Below are positions 1 to 6,022 of a DNA stretch of 6,049 nucleotides, one piece after another. Positions within the stretch are counted from its first letter, which is position 1; every line of letters begins with the position of its first letter. The DNA comes from an uncultured Bacillota bacterium. GTDB taxonomy: Bacteria > Bacillota > Clostridia > Tissierellales > Tissierellaceae. The position numbers and the translations under genes were made by a program. Under the pieces are notes generated by a model. It was not told the DNA's origin and did not search any database. It saw only the letters and a program-made list of their open reading frames with translations. The stretch covers positions 1-6,049 of the forward strand of contig CALGAG010000143.1 of the NCBI GenBank assembly GCA_937951995.1, read 5' to 3'.

Positions 1-70
1 ATGTTGTATCAGGAGCAACCTACACATCAGATGCAATAATGGAGGCAGTAGGCCTGGCTCTTGAGGGAGC
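1..70 (+). repeat. Tandem domain repeat, upstream copy
   Basis: This segment matches 295-364 with 68 of 70 bases identical, an offset of 294 bp or exactly 98 codons. The first 55 bases are identical. The two differences (56 G/T, 59 T/A) are synonymous, in Leu and Ala codons. It encodes the flavinylation motif and the last helix of the FMN_bind domain. The left boundary is cut by the window edge. Confidence 0.92.
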
Positions 71-371
71 GGTTGCAGAAGCTGGGGCAGCACCGGCAGT
101 TGCATATACTGACGGAACCTACGAAGGAAGCAGCGATGCAGGAATGTATCCTGGCCTAAAGGTTGCAGTAACAGTTGAAGGTGGAGTAATAACAAATGTA
201 GAGGTTGTTGCCCACGATGAGACACCAGGAATATCAGACCCTGCAATTGAGGAAGTGCCAGCGGCAATCGTAGCGGCAAACTCACCAAGTGTTGATGTTG
301 TATCAGGAGCAACCTACACATCAGATGCAATAATGGAGGCAGTAGGCCTTGCACTTGAGGGAGCTCAGTAA
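1..371 (+). CDS. FMN-binding domain repeat protein, 3' end (5' truncated)
   Basis: The reading frame is open from the first base (first full codon at 3) to TAA at 369-371, so the gene begins outside the window; the ATG at 39 is internal. Visible are the end of one FMN_bind domain, an Ala-rich linker (about AEAGAAPAVA) and one complete domain of roughly 75-80 residues. Both domains end in DVVSGATYTSDAI, which fits the D-x-x-(S/T)-G-A-T signature where, in this family, the flavin transferase ApbE attaches FMN through phosphate to a Thr. The candidate Thr codons are 18-20 and 312-314. Such proteins usually act outside the membrane as flavin electron carriers, often for reductases. The signal peptide or anchor that would confirm this is not in the window. 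The total domain number and the partner enzyme are unknown. The family call is firm; the electron-transfer role is inferred from the family. Confidence 0.88.
   Translation, partial: VVSGATYTSDAIMEAVGLALEGAVAEAGAAPAVAYTDGTYEGSSDAGMYPGLKVAVTVEGGVITNVEVVAHDETPGISDPAIEEVPAAIVAANSPSVDVVSGATYTSDAIMEAVGLALEGAQ
295..364 (+). repeat. Tandem domain repeat, downstream copy
   Basis: Second copy of the 98-codon repeat end, in frame with the copy at 1-70. After the shared GAGC the sequences diverge: the upstream copy continues into a linker, while this copy ends with Gln and the stop codon. It is therefore the last domain of the array. Confidence 0.92.
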
Positions 372-396
372 TAGATTAATAAGATACAATAAAACG

Positions 397-433
397 GAGG
401 CTATATCACAGTTAATGTGGTATAGCCTCTTTT
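397..433 (+). terminator. Rho-independent terminator, probably bidirectional
   Basis: A 14-base arm GAGGCTATATCACA (397-410), loop GTTAA and arm TGTGGTATAGCCTC (416-429) pair fully apart from one T/G position. TTTT follows at 430-433. It lies 25 bp after the FMN-binding gene stop. On the minus strand the hairpin is followed by CGTTTTATT and lies just past the stop of the convergent ABM gene, so it could serve both genes. Confidence 0.85.
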
Positions 434-437
434 AGGT

Positions 438-719
438 TTACTTAAGACCCTTGTACATGGTGATTTCCTTGTTGATTACAAGGTCCTTGGTCTTTTCGCC
501 GTAGTTGGCAAAATGCTCGGTTGTGGTGTGGTACTTGAAGTCGTCCTCGGACTTGTACTTCTCATAGAGGAAAACCTTGTTTCCAGCCATGGAAGCCTCG
601 TAGTTGAGACAGCCAGGCTCAGCCAGGCTCTTCTCGGAATTCTCCTTGATAAGCTGGATGAACTCGTCCATCCTCTCCGGCCTGATTTCATACTTAACGG
701 TAATAACATGTGTACTCAT
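438..719 (-). CDS. ABM/YgiN-type small monooxygenase-fold protein
   Basis: This 93-residue protein has the size and sequence pattern of the antibiotic biosynthesis monooxygenase (ABM) superfamily, a dimeric ferredoxin-like fold. It shows an opening strand (VITVKYEIRPE), a helix, EPGCLNYE at 34-41, a strand with FLYEKYKSEDDF, and HTTTEHFANY at 64-73 with the paired His residues (64 and 69) common in YgiN-like members. Known members include quinol oxidases that need no cofactor, heme-degrading enzymes and several proteins without known activity, so the substrate cannot be assigned. The start ATG (717-719) has GAAAGGGG upstream with a spacing of about 8 bases. It follows the antitoxin gene by 27 bp on the same strand with no terminator visible between, so the two are probably co-transcribed. 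It ends at the shared hairpin 397-433. Family confidence is high, function low. Confidence 0.85.
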   Translation of the reverse strand: MSTHVITVKYEIRPERMDEFIQLIKENSEKSLAEPGCLNYEASMAGNKVFLYEKYKSEDDFKYHTTTEHFANYGEKTKDLVINKEITMYKGLK

Positions 720-746
720 TGTAAAACCCCTTTCTTTATTAAAATA

Positions 747-989
747 TTATTTTTCTAATTCTTTAAACGCATCCATATATTTCGTGACTAGCCTTTCAGC
801 AACTATATCAATATCTTGATCTTCAGCCGTCTCGTACTCTGAAATTTGACTGTATTCAATCAATATATAACGAGGTTTGTTGTTTTTCATAATTACAGCT
901 GATCCCTTTTTATCAACCATTCTTGCAACTTTTGAAAAATTTTGATTAGCTTCAGTTATTGAAACCAGGTTATCAAGATTTACCTTCAT
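747..989 (-). CDS. Phd/YefM-family antitoxin, no adjacent toxin
   Basis: This 80-residue protein begins MKVNLDNLVSITEANQNFSK, followed by VARMVDKKGSAVIMKNNKPRYILIEY. This is the Phd/YefM pattern: an N-terminal DNA-binding fold with a SxxxANQNFSKV helix and a PRYI strand. The acidic, helical tail (about 47-80) corresponds to the part that wraps the toxin in known systems. The frame can be opened to a TTG at 996-998, but that codon directly abuts the ribosome binding site AAAGGAG (999-1005). The ATG at 987-989 lies 9 bases from it and is the sensible start. No RelE/ParE/Doc-like reading frame follows: 27 bp downstream is the ABM gene, and upstream is non-coding. It may be an orphan antitoxin acting as a repressor of its own operon. 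The fold assignment is confident; its role here is inferred. Confidence 0.85.
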   Translation of the reverse strand: MKVNLDNLVSITEANQNFSKVARMVDKKGSAVIMKNNKPRYILIEYSQISEYETAEDQDIDIVAERLVTKYMDAFKELEK

Positions 990-998
990 TTTACTCAA

Positions 999-1005
999 CT
1001 CCTTT
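999..1005 (-). promoter_or_regulatory. Ribosome binding site that fixes the antitoxin start
   Basis: Reads AAAGGAG on the minus strand. Spacing to ATG 989 is 9 bases; spacing to TTG 998 is zero, which excludes the longer start. Confidence 0.85.
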
Positions 1006-1013
1006 CTAATCTC

Positions 1014-1042
1014 ATTATACCCAAAATATAGGATAAAAACAA
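1014..1042 (-). promoter_or_regulatory. Sigma-70-type promoter of the antitoxin-ABM operon
   Basis: On the minus strand, -35 TTGTTT (1042-1037), a 17-base spacer (1036-1020) and a perfect -10 TATAAT (1019-1014). Transcription would begin near 1007, leaving a leader of under 20 bases that contains the ribosome binding site. Confidence 0.7.
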
Positions 1043-1064
1043 CCTAAAACAATAACTCCTATAT
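1026..1064. promoter_or_regulatory. Candidate operator: 8-bp inverted repeat around the -35 box
   Basis: ATATAGGA (1026-1033) and TCCTATAT (1057-1064) are perfect inverted copies, with a centre-to-centre distance of 31 bases, about three helical turns. They bracket the predicted -35 box of the antitoxin promoter. Phd/YefM proteins commonly autorepress by binding palindromes at their promoters. The binding assignment is inference. Confidence 0.4.
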
Positions 1065-1104
1065 AAGCGTTAGCTAGAAAAGTTTACTCGTAATCCGACA
1101 ATCT

Positions 1105-1179
1105 TTGTCATCTTAAGCCTGCGAAGGATCCTGGTCCCTTCAATAAAACAAGATTCTTCGACTACGCTCAGAATGACAA
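1105..1179. repeat. Imperfect palindromic interspersed repeat
   Basis: The ends are TTGTCAT (1105-1111) and ATGACAA (1173-1179). The left arm 1105-1133 and right arm 1149-1179 are inverted copies differing by a few transitions and a 2-base indel, around a loop at 1134-1148. The right arm, GATTCTTCGACTACGCTCAG then AATGACA, matches a motif I recognise from memory as a repeat dispersed in intergenic regions of many unrelated bacteria. It encodes nothing convincing. The short dyad GACAA-TCT-TTGTC (1097-1109) overlaps its left end. Confidence 0.65.
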
Positions 1180-1212
1180 CGCAATTTTCAGCTGTGAATT
1201 GTCTTTCCCAAA

Positions 1213-1241
1213 TTGTCATTCCCTCAAAATACTGATAGAAT
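1213..1241 (+). promoter_or_regulatory. Probable sigma-70 promoter of the sigma-54 activator gene
   Basis: -35 TTGTCA (1213-1218), 17-base spacer, -10 TAGAAT (1236-1241); each box differs from consensus at one position. It gives a leader of about 55 bases before the ATG at 1305. The -35 box sits in TTGTCATTCC, the same sequence type as the end of the palindromic repeat just upstream. Confidence 0.55.
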
Positions 1242-1292
1242 ATACCCATCAAGAAAAGAAAAGCCACAAGAATAAAGTCTGTTGAGACCAAT

Positions 1293-1297
1293 AGGAG
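1293..1297 (+). promoter_or_regulatory. Ribosome binding site that fixes the activator start
   Basis: AGGAG at 1293-1297 lies 7 bases from ATG 1305 but only 1 base from ATG 1299, so translation should start at 1305. Confidence 0.8.
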
Positions 1298-1304
1298 AAT
1301 GCTT

Positions 1305-3269
1305 ATGAAGAAGATATTATTGATAACCATGGGTGAGAACACGGGAAGGGCACTTAGCAAACAGCTAAATGACCTTTATGGGAATATGCTAAAGGTAACC
1401 TGCCACCTACTTGAAGACCTGCCAGTGCCAGAGTCAGGCTATGACCTTGTGGTGTTCAGCAGCAAGTACGTGAAGGACAGGGCAAGCAGGTCCTTTAGCG
1501 GAAATATCAGCCACATAGTTGCCCACAGGGTCGTTAACCACAAGAACATAAGAGACCTTATAAGCCTTGAAAAGGGCATGGAGGTACTTTTTGTAAACGA
1601 CGGCTTCGAATCGGCAACAGAGGCCATCGAACAGCTGCAGGACCTGGGGCTTGACCACATCAAGTACTACCCATACTTTCCTGGGATCCAGAAGTATCCC
1701 AGACTTTCAACCATTGTGACACCAGGTGAAAGTCAGCTGTGTCCATACGGGGCCTCCGACTCCATAGATATAGGTTCAAGGATACTGGGACTGTCAACGA
1801 TTTTTGAAATCAACAACATTCTCTTTGGTAATCAGATTTCAAACCATGCCATAGCTGAAAGCTACCTCAAGGACATAGTGGAGATCTCAAAATCAATAGA
1901 CAAGGCCGGCAAGGAAACCGGCGAAATCAAGGACATACTTGAGAAGATCACAAACAGCCTTGAGTTTGGGGTTGCCTTTATCGACAACCAGGGAATCGTC
2001 CGTAGTATCAACAGCAGATTTGAAAAGATGCTTCAGATCAAAAGCATGGACCTCATCAACAAGAAGGCATCGGATATCGATGGGATAAACAGGATTGTGG
2101 AATCAGGCGAGGGCAGTTATGATACCAGGGTTGGAAACAAGAACATCCACCTGGAGATGAAGGAGGTGACCTACCAGAACAGGGTGGGTCAGCTGGTGAA
2201 GGCATACTATGACCAGGAGGGGTCCTCAAGGAAAGCCCTATACGGGAACAACAGGAACCTGCACGATTTTGACGATTACTACACCCTTGATCCTCATGTC
2301 CTGGGCATGGTTGAAAAGGCCAGAAAATATGCCTCCACTGAGGCTACCATCCTTATCCATGGAGAAAATGGAACGGGGAAGGAAATCCTTGCCCAGGCCA
2401 TCCACAAGAACTCCCCAAGAAGGAACAAGTCCTTTGTCCCCATAAACATCGCAGCCATATCCTCCAACCTTGTGGAGAGTGAGCTGTTCGGCTACGAGGA
2501 GGGAACCTTCACAGGAGCCCTAAAGGGTGGTCGGGAAGGTCTGTTCCAGGTCGCTGATGGAGGGACCCTCTTTATAGATGAAATTGGGGATACCCCCTTG
2601 GACATACAGGCCAAGCTCCTGAGGGCCCTGGAGGAGAAACGGGTAAGAAGGGTTGGTGGCAGCAGGGAAGAAGCCGTTGATGTGAGGATAATCGCAGCCA
2701 CCAACAGGAACCTCTTGGAAATGGTAGGGGAGGGGACCTTCAGGCAGGACCTCTTCTTCAGGCTCAACATCCTACCTCTGGAAACCATACCCCTTGTGAA
2801 TAGGCCCTCTGATGTTGACATGCTGCTTAAGATGTTCCTTGGTTCATACATGAAAAGCAGGAGTGTGGAAAACCTCAATGATATTTTCACCAGTGAAGCC
2901 TTGAACATACTCAGGCGCTACAGGTGGATAGGGAATGTAAGGGAGCTAAAAAACCTCACCGAGTACCTGAGCCATATATACACAGGGGAAAAGATCAGAA
3001 GGGAGGACCTGCATGGGTATATACTGGACCATACCAAGGAAAAAGGACAAGAAGAGCCCCTTGAGGACTGGATATTAAAGGTGCTTGGATCTTATGGCCA
3101 AGTGCCAGTTGGCAGGAGAAGATTGCTGAGCCAGGCATCAGAAAACGGCTATGACCTGGGAGAGGGTCAGCTTAGAGCCCTCCTGGATGACCTTAAGGAA
3201 AGGGGCCTGGTGGAAACCGTCCGCAACAAGGGTATGATCCTAACGGAAAAAGCAAGAAAAAACAAATAA
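1305..3269 (+). CDS. Sigma-54-dependent transcriptional activator (enhancer-binding protein)
   Basis: A 654-residue activator that would use ATP to open sigma-54 promoters. Residues 1 to about 190 form an alpha/beta sensory region (KKILLITMGENTGRAL..., then PYFPG and IVTPGE) that I cannot tie to a named ligand domain; it loosely resembles the PrpR N-terminal type. About 208-300 is PAS-like (SLEFGVAFIDNQGIVRSIN). The AAA+ core, about 320-555, has Walker A GENGTGKE (353-360), the sigma-54 contact loop GTFTGA (400-405), Walker B with D425-E426, and FRQDLFFRL (479-487). YRWIGNVRELKNL closes it. The tail (585-654) lacks the usual Fis-type helix-turn-helix and looks like a winged helix (GRRRLLSQ..., LLDDLKERGLVE, KGMILTEKARK). 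The start at 1305 is chosen over 1299 from RBS spacing. Its gene sits directly upstream of a sigma-54 promoter, so the nhaC-iadA operon is the obvious target. The inducer is unknown. Confidence 0.93.
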   Translation: MKKILLITMGENTGRALSKQLNDLYGNMLKVTCHLLEDLPVPESGYDLVVFSSKYVKDRASRSFSGNISHIVAHRVVNHKNIRDLISLEKGMEVLFVNDGFESATEAIEQLQDLGLDHIKYYPYFPGIQKYPRLSTIVTPGESQLCPYGASDSIDIGSRILGLSTIFEINNILFGNQISNHAIAESYLKDIVEISKSIDKAGKETGEIKDILEKITNSLEFGVAFIDNQGIVRSINSRFEKMLQIKSMDLINKKASDIDGINRIVESGEGSYDTRVGNKNIHLEMKEVTYQNRVGQLVKAYYDQEGSSRKALYGNNRNLHDFDDYYTLDPHVLGMVEKARKYASTEATILIHGENGTGKEILAQAIHKNSPRRNKSFVPINIAAISSNLVESELFGYEEGTFTGALKGGREGLFQVADGGTLFIDEIGDTPLDIQAKLLRALEEKRVRRVGGSREEAVDVRIIAATNRNLLEMVGEGTFRQDLFFRLNILPLETIPLVNRPSDVDMLLKMFLGSYMKSRSVENLNDIFTSEALNILRRYRWIGNVRELKNLTEYLSHIYTGEKIRREDLHGYILDHTKEKGQEEPLEDWILKVLGSYGQVPVGRRRLLSQASENGYDLGEGQLRALLDDLKERGLVETVRNKGMILTEKARKNK

Positions 3270-3277
3270 CGCAGGAT

Positions 3278-3326
3278 AAAACCCGCCAACAGTTGGATAG
3301 CATCCAGATGCAGGCGGGTTTGTTTT
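3278..3326 (+). terminator. Terminator of the activator gene
   Basis: Nine-base arms AAACCCGCC (3279-3287) and GGCGGGTTT (3313-3321) are perfect complements, followed by GTTTT. An inner hairpin TGGAT-AGC-ATCCA occupies much of the 25-base loop. It starts a few bases after the activator stop codon and separates it from the sigma-54 operon. Confidence 0.8.
3286..3296. promoter_or_regulatory. Candidate upstream activator site (weak)
   Basis: CCAAC-A-GTTGG is a perfect 5-bp dyad about 85 bp upstream of the -24 box, a usual distance for enhancer-binding proteins. A related dyad, TGCCA-GT-TGGCA, lies at 3103-3114 inside the activator gene; both contain CAGTTGG. The site overlaps the terminator, so the dyad could be incidental. 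Confidence 0.25.
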
Positions 3327-3379
3327 GAGGGACAATTTTAAAAAGTCAGTAAATATGCCGGCTCTCCTTTGAGACAAAT

Positions 3380-3396
3380 TTGGCATGGATATTGCA
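3380..3396 (+). promoter_or_regulatory. Sigma-54 (-24/-12) promoter of nhaC-iadA
   Basis: TTGGCATG-GATA-TTGCA matches the sigma-54 consensus TTGGCACG-N4-TTGCW at all but one defined position. The invariant GG (3382-3383) and GC (3394-3395) have the required 10-base gap. Transcription should begin near 3407, giving a leader of about 26 bases with the ribosome binding site AAAAGGAG (3416-3423). The -12 box lies inside a perfect 12-base palindrome, ATATTGCAATAT (3389-3400). Confidence 0.9.
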
Positions 3397-3432
3397 ATAT
3401 ATAATGGCATAAAATAAAAGGAGAGTGATTGT

Positions 3433-4893
3433 ATGGAGAAGAAGGAGCAGGTTAAGAGGAAGCCAACGTTGTTGCAGGGTCTTATACCAATATTATTTAT
3501 GGTTATTGCGTTGACGGTTGGGGTTGGAGTATTGAAGCTAAGAACTGAGCCCATCATTATACTTTCTGCATTTGTTGCAGGGATAATCGCCTGGAGACTT
3601 GGCTACACCTGGAAGGAAATGCAGGATGGGGTAATCGAGAAAATAGCAAGGGCACTTCCGGCTACACTTATACTGTGGAGTGTGGGACTACTTATTGGTT
3701 CATGGATGTTCTCAGGAACTGTACCAATGATCATCTACTACGGTGTTGACATAGTAAATCCTCAGTACCTCCTGGTGACAGCCTTTATAATTTCAGCAGT
3801 CCTGTCAACAGTAACAGGAACATCATGGGGTTCAGCAGGAACAATCGGGGTTGCAATCATGGGAATCGCAGGTGGACTTGGAGTATCACTGCCGGCAACA
3901 GCAGGAGCCGTGGTTGCAGGAGCATACTTTGGTGACAAGATATCTCCACTTTCAGATACCACAAACCTTGCACCCATCGCAGCTGGCTCAGAACTTTATG
4001 AGCATATCAAGCACATGTTCTGGACGACAATACCAGCGGCTACAGTTTCACTTATTGTGTATTTCATAGTAGGAATGAATTCAGCGGGAGGAGCAAGCAC
4101 TCCAGATTCTGTTCTGGTTCTCCAGGACCAGTTGAGCCAGATGTTCAATTGGAACCTTATCCTCTTCCTGCCGGTTCTTTTCATTATTGCAGGGTCCCTT
4201 CTCAAGTGGCCAACAATTCCAACCATGCTTGGAACAAGCCTTTTCTCAGTATTGTTGGGAATATTAGTCCAGGGTTATACCCTGAAGGACGGTTTTGTGT
4301 CACTGATCCAGGGCTTTAATGTAAGCATGACAGGCTTTGCAGGAGAGGTTGCTCCGGCTGTTAACACCCTTATCAACAGGGGTGGGGTCGTATCCGTAAC
4401 CACAACAACAGTCTTGATATTCTGCGCAATGGGTTTTGCCGGCATAATAAGTGTATCAGGTATGCTTGATGTTGTCCTTGAGGCACTTCTTAGAAGGGTT
4501 AAGACAACAGCGGGAATAATACTTTCAACTATCGCATCATGTGCAACTGTGGCGTTTGTAACGGGAAGCTCATACCTTTCAATCCTTATACCGGGAGAAC
4601 TGTTCAAGGATGCATACAAGATGAGAAACCTGCATGCAAAGAACCTTTCACGTACACTTGAAGACTCAGGTACAGTGCTTGTACCCTTGATTCCATGGTC
4701 AGCTGCAGGAGCCTATATGACTGCCACGCTTGGGGTATCGACAATAGAGTATCTTCCATGGGCAGTTCTTAACTACATGGGTATAGTATTTGCAATACTC
4801 CTTGCTGTTACAGGCATAGGAATAACAAAGCTTGACGGAGGTAAGAAGGAAGACAAGGGGGCATTAGGTAATGCTGTTAATCAAGAAAATTAA
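3433..4893 (+). CDS. nhaC: NhaC-family Na+/H+ antiporter-type transporter
   Basis: A 486-residue inner-membrane protein with about eleven hydrophobic segments, a basic N-terminus (MEKKEQVKRK) and a short charged C-terminal tail. The NhaC hallmark GAYFGDKISPLSDTTNLAP occupies 163-181 (Asp168, Asp175, Thr176-177), and RTLEDSGT is at 407-414; these polar stretches in membrane segments are typical ion-pathway signatures of the family. Length is normal for NhaC. The family exchanges Na+ for H+, but members such as the Bacillus malate/lactate antiporter MleN move organic anions, so the substrate here is open. Being the first gene of a sigma-54 operon with iadA suggests exchange of a peptide-derived metabolite rather than general pH control; this is inference. 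The start at 3433 has AAAAGGAG with a 9-base spacing. Its 3' end overlaps iadA by 23 bases. Confidence 0.9.
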   Translation: MEKKEQVKRKPTLLQGLIPILFMVIALTVGVGVLKLRTEPIIILSAFVAGIIAWRLGYTWKEMQDGVIEKIARALPATLILWSVGLLIGSWMFSGTVPMIIYYGVDIVNPQYLLVTAFIISAVLSTVTGTSWGSAGTIGVAIMGIAGGLGVSLPATAGAVVAGAYFGDKISPLSDTTNLAPIAAGSELYEHIKHMFWTTIPAATVSLIVYFIVGMNSAGGASTPDSVLVLQDQLSQMFNWNLILFLPVLFIIAGSLLKWPTIPTMLGTSLFSVLLGILVQGYTLKDGFVSLIQGFNVSMTGFAGEVAPAVNTLINRGGVVSVTTTTVLIFCAMGFAGIISVSGMLDVVLEALLRRVKTTAGIILSTIASCATVAFVTGSSYLSILIPGELFKDAYKMRNLHAKNLSRTLEDSGTVLVPLIPWSAAGAYMTATLGVSTIEYLPWAVLNYMGIVFAILLAVTGIGITKLDGGKKEDKGALGNAVNQEN

Positions 4894-6013
4894 TCTGTTC
4901 TCACCGGAGGCACTGGGAACAAAGGATGTAATGATAATAAATGAAAAAATCATTGAAATTGGCGACAACCTGGAGCCAATATCAGACAGGATGATTGTAA
5001 TCGACGGTACTGGAAAGATAATGGTACCGGGACTGATCGATGGTCATGTTCACCTGACAGGGGGAGGAGGAGAAGGGAGCTTCAGGACAAGGGTTCCTGA
5101 GATAACCCTTTCAAAGCTGATTGAAGGCGGAATAACAACTGTCCTGGGACTCTTGGGTACAGACTCAACAACAAGGAATGTGGAAAACCTTGTGGCAAAG
5201 TCAAAGGCCCTTAACGAGGAAGGTATCACAAGCTATGCCCTTACCGGCTCCTATGGCTACCCATCGGTTACATTGACGGATTCAGTGAAGAAGGACATCA
5301 CATATGTCAATGAGATAATTGGCGTAAAGATAGCAATATCAGACCACAGGGCTCCAAGCACCTCCAAGGAGGAGCTGGCAAGGCTTGCATCTGATGCAAG
5401 GGTTGCAGGCATGCTCTCAGGCAAGGCCGGGGTTGTGGTTACCCATATGGGAGAAGGAAAGGGCAGACTGAAGCCCATCAGGGACGTACTCGAAACCTGG
5501 GACATTCCAATGAAGACCTTTATCCCGACACATGTAAACAGGAATGATGACCTGCTGAAGGAAGCTATGGATTATGCAAGACAGGGAGGAACAATTGACC
5601 TGACCTGTGGAATCTATGACGAAAGGACTCCTGGCAAAGTGGTTGCAGAAGCACTGAAAAATGGAGTTCCAGCAGAGAATATAACCATAAGCTCCGACGG
5701 CTATGGAAGCTGGAGCAAGTACGATGAGAAGGGTAACCTCCTTAAGATTGGGGTATCTTCCGTCTCAAGCCTGTACAACGAGCTGGTGAGGACCGTTAAG
5801 GATGGAATCCTAAGCCTTGAGGACGCACTGCCATTCTTTACAACAAATGTTGCGAGGGCTCTTGGATTGGACAGGTCAAAGGGTAAAATAGAAAAGGATA
5901 TGGATGCTGACATGCTTATCCTGGATGATGATTTGAACCTAGACTATGTTATAGCCAGGGGACAGGTCATGATGAAAGAAGGACAGGTAGTGGTAAGGGG
6001 AACATATGAATAA
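4871..6013 (+). CDS. iadA: Isoaspartyl dipeptidase (beta-aspartyl peptidase)
   Basis: A 380-residue amidohydrolase-superfamily enzyme that cleaves beta-aspartyl (isoaspartyl) dipeptides to aspartate and an amino acid, probably in the cytoplasm. The binuclear metal site is complete: H59 and H61 (DGHVHLTGGGGEG), K153 as the carboxylated bridging Lys, H192 (THMGEGKGR), H221 (THVNR) and D276 (SSDGYGS). These align with E. coli IadA H68, H70, K162, H201, H230 and D285 at a constant offset of nine. Substrate residues E68, Y128, R160, R224 and S280 also sit at the same offset from E. coli E77, Y137, R169, R233 and S289. The start ATG 4871 lies within the end of nhaC, in another frame, with AAGGGGG (4855-4861) nine bases upstream; the overlap suggests translational coupling. 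The natural substrate could be dipeptides from damaged protein, dietary isopeptides or cyanophycin-derived beta-Asp-Arg; context does not decide. Confidence 0.95.
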   Translation: MLLIKKINLFSPEALGTKDVMIINEKIIEIGDNLEPISDRMIVIDGTGKIMVPGLIDGHVHLTGGGGEGSFRTRVPEITLSKLIEGGITTVLGLLGTDSTTRNVENLVAKSKALNEEGITSYALTGSYGYPSVTLTDSVKKDITYVNEIIGVKIAISDHRAPSTSKEELARLASDARVAGMLSGKAGVVVTHMGEGKGRLKPIRDVLETWDIPMKTFIPTHVNRNDDLLKEAMDYARQGGTIDLTCGIYDERTPGKVVAEALKNGVPAENITISSDGYGSWSKYDEKGNLLKIGVSSVSSLYNELVRTVKDGILSLEDALPFFTTNVARALGLDRSKGKIEKDMDADMLILDDDLNLDYVIARGQVMMKEGQVVVRGTYE

Positions 6014-6022
6014 GCAGGATTG

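Noticed and set aside
39..371. ATG 39 as the start of a complete 110-residue protein
   Set aside because: The frame is open to the window edge, and ATG 39 lies within a conserved FMN_bind domain end (SGATYTSDAIM). It has no ribosome binding site at proper spacing, so the gene is a 5' truncated fragment.
1181..1200. Imperfect dyad around CAGCTG (CAATTTTCAGCTGTGAATTG begins at 1182)
   Set aside because: It has short arms with mismatches, no T run and no gene end nearby. It is not supportable as a terminator or operator.
1070..1360. Minus-strand 96-codon open frame with a hydrophobic N-terminus
   Set aside because: It is antisense to the start of the activator, runs through the palindromic repeat (VILSVVEESC... 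is the repeat translated), and has no family resemblance. It is treated as non-coding.
2492..2908. Minus-strand 138-codon open frame
   Set aside because: It lies wholly antisense to the conserved AAA+ core of the activator. Its Ser/Arg/Leu-rich composition is typical of a shadow frame.
3324..3381. Imperfect direct repeat TTTGAGGGACAATTTT / TTTGAGACAAATTT upstream of the sigma-54 promoter
   Set aside because: The match needs a 2-base gap, the sequence is AT-rich, and the second copy runs into the -24 box. It is too weak to call an activator site.
3240..3557. Minus-strand 105-codon open frame spanning the nhaC promoter
   Set aside because: It overlaps the terminator, the sigma-54 promoter and the start of nhaC in antisense, and has no recognisable protein features.
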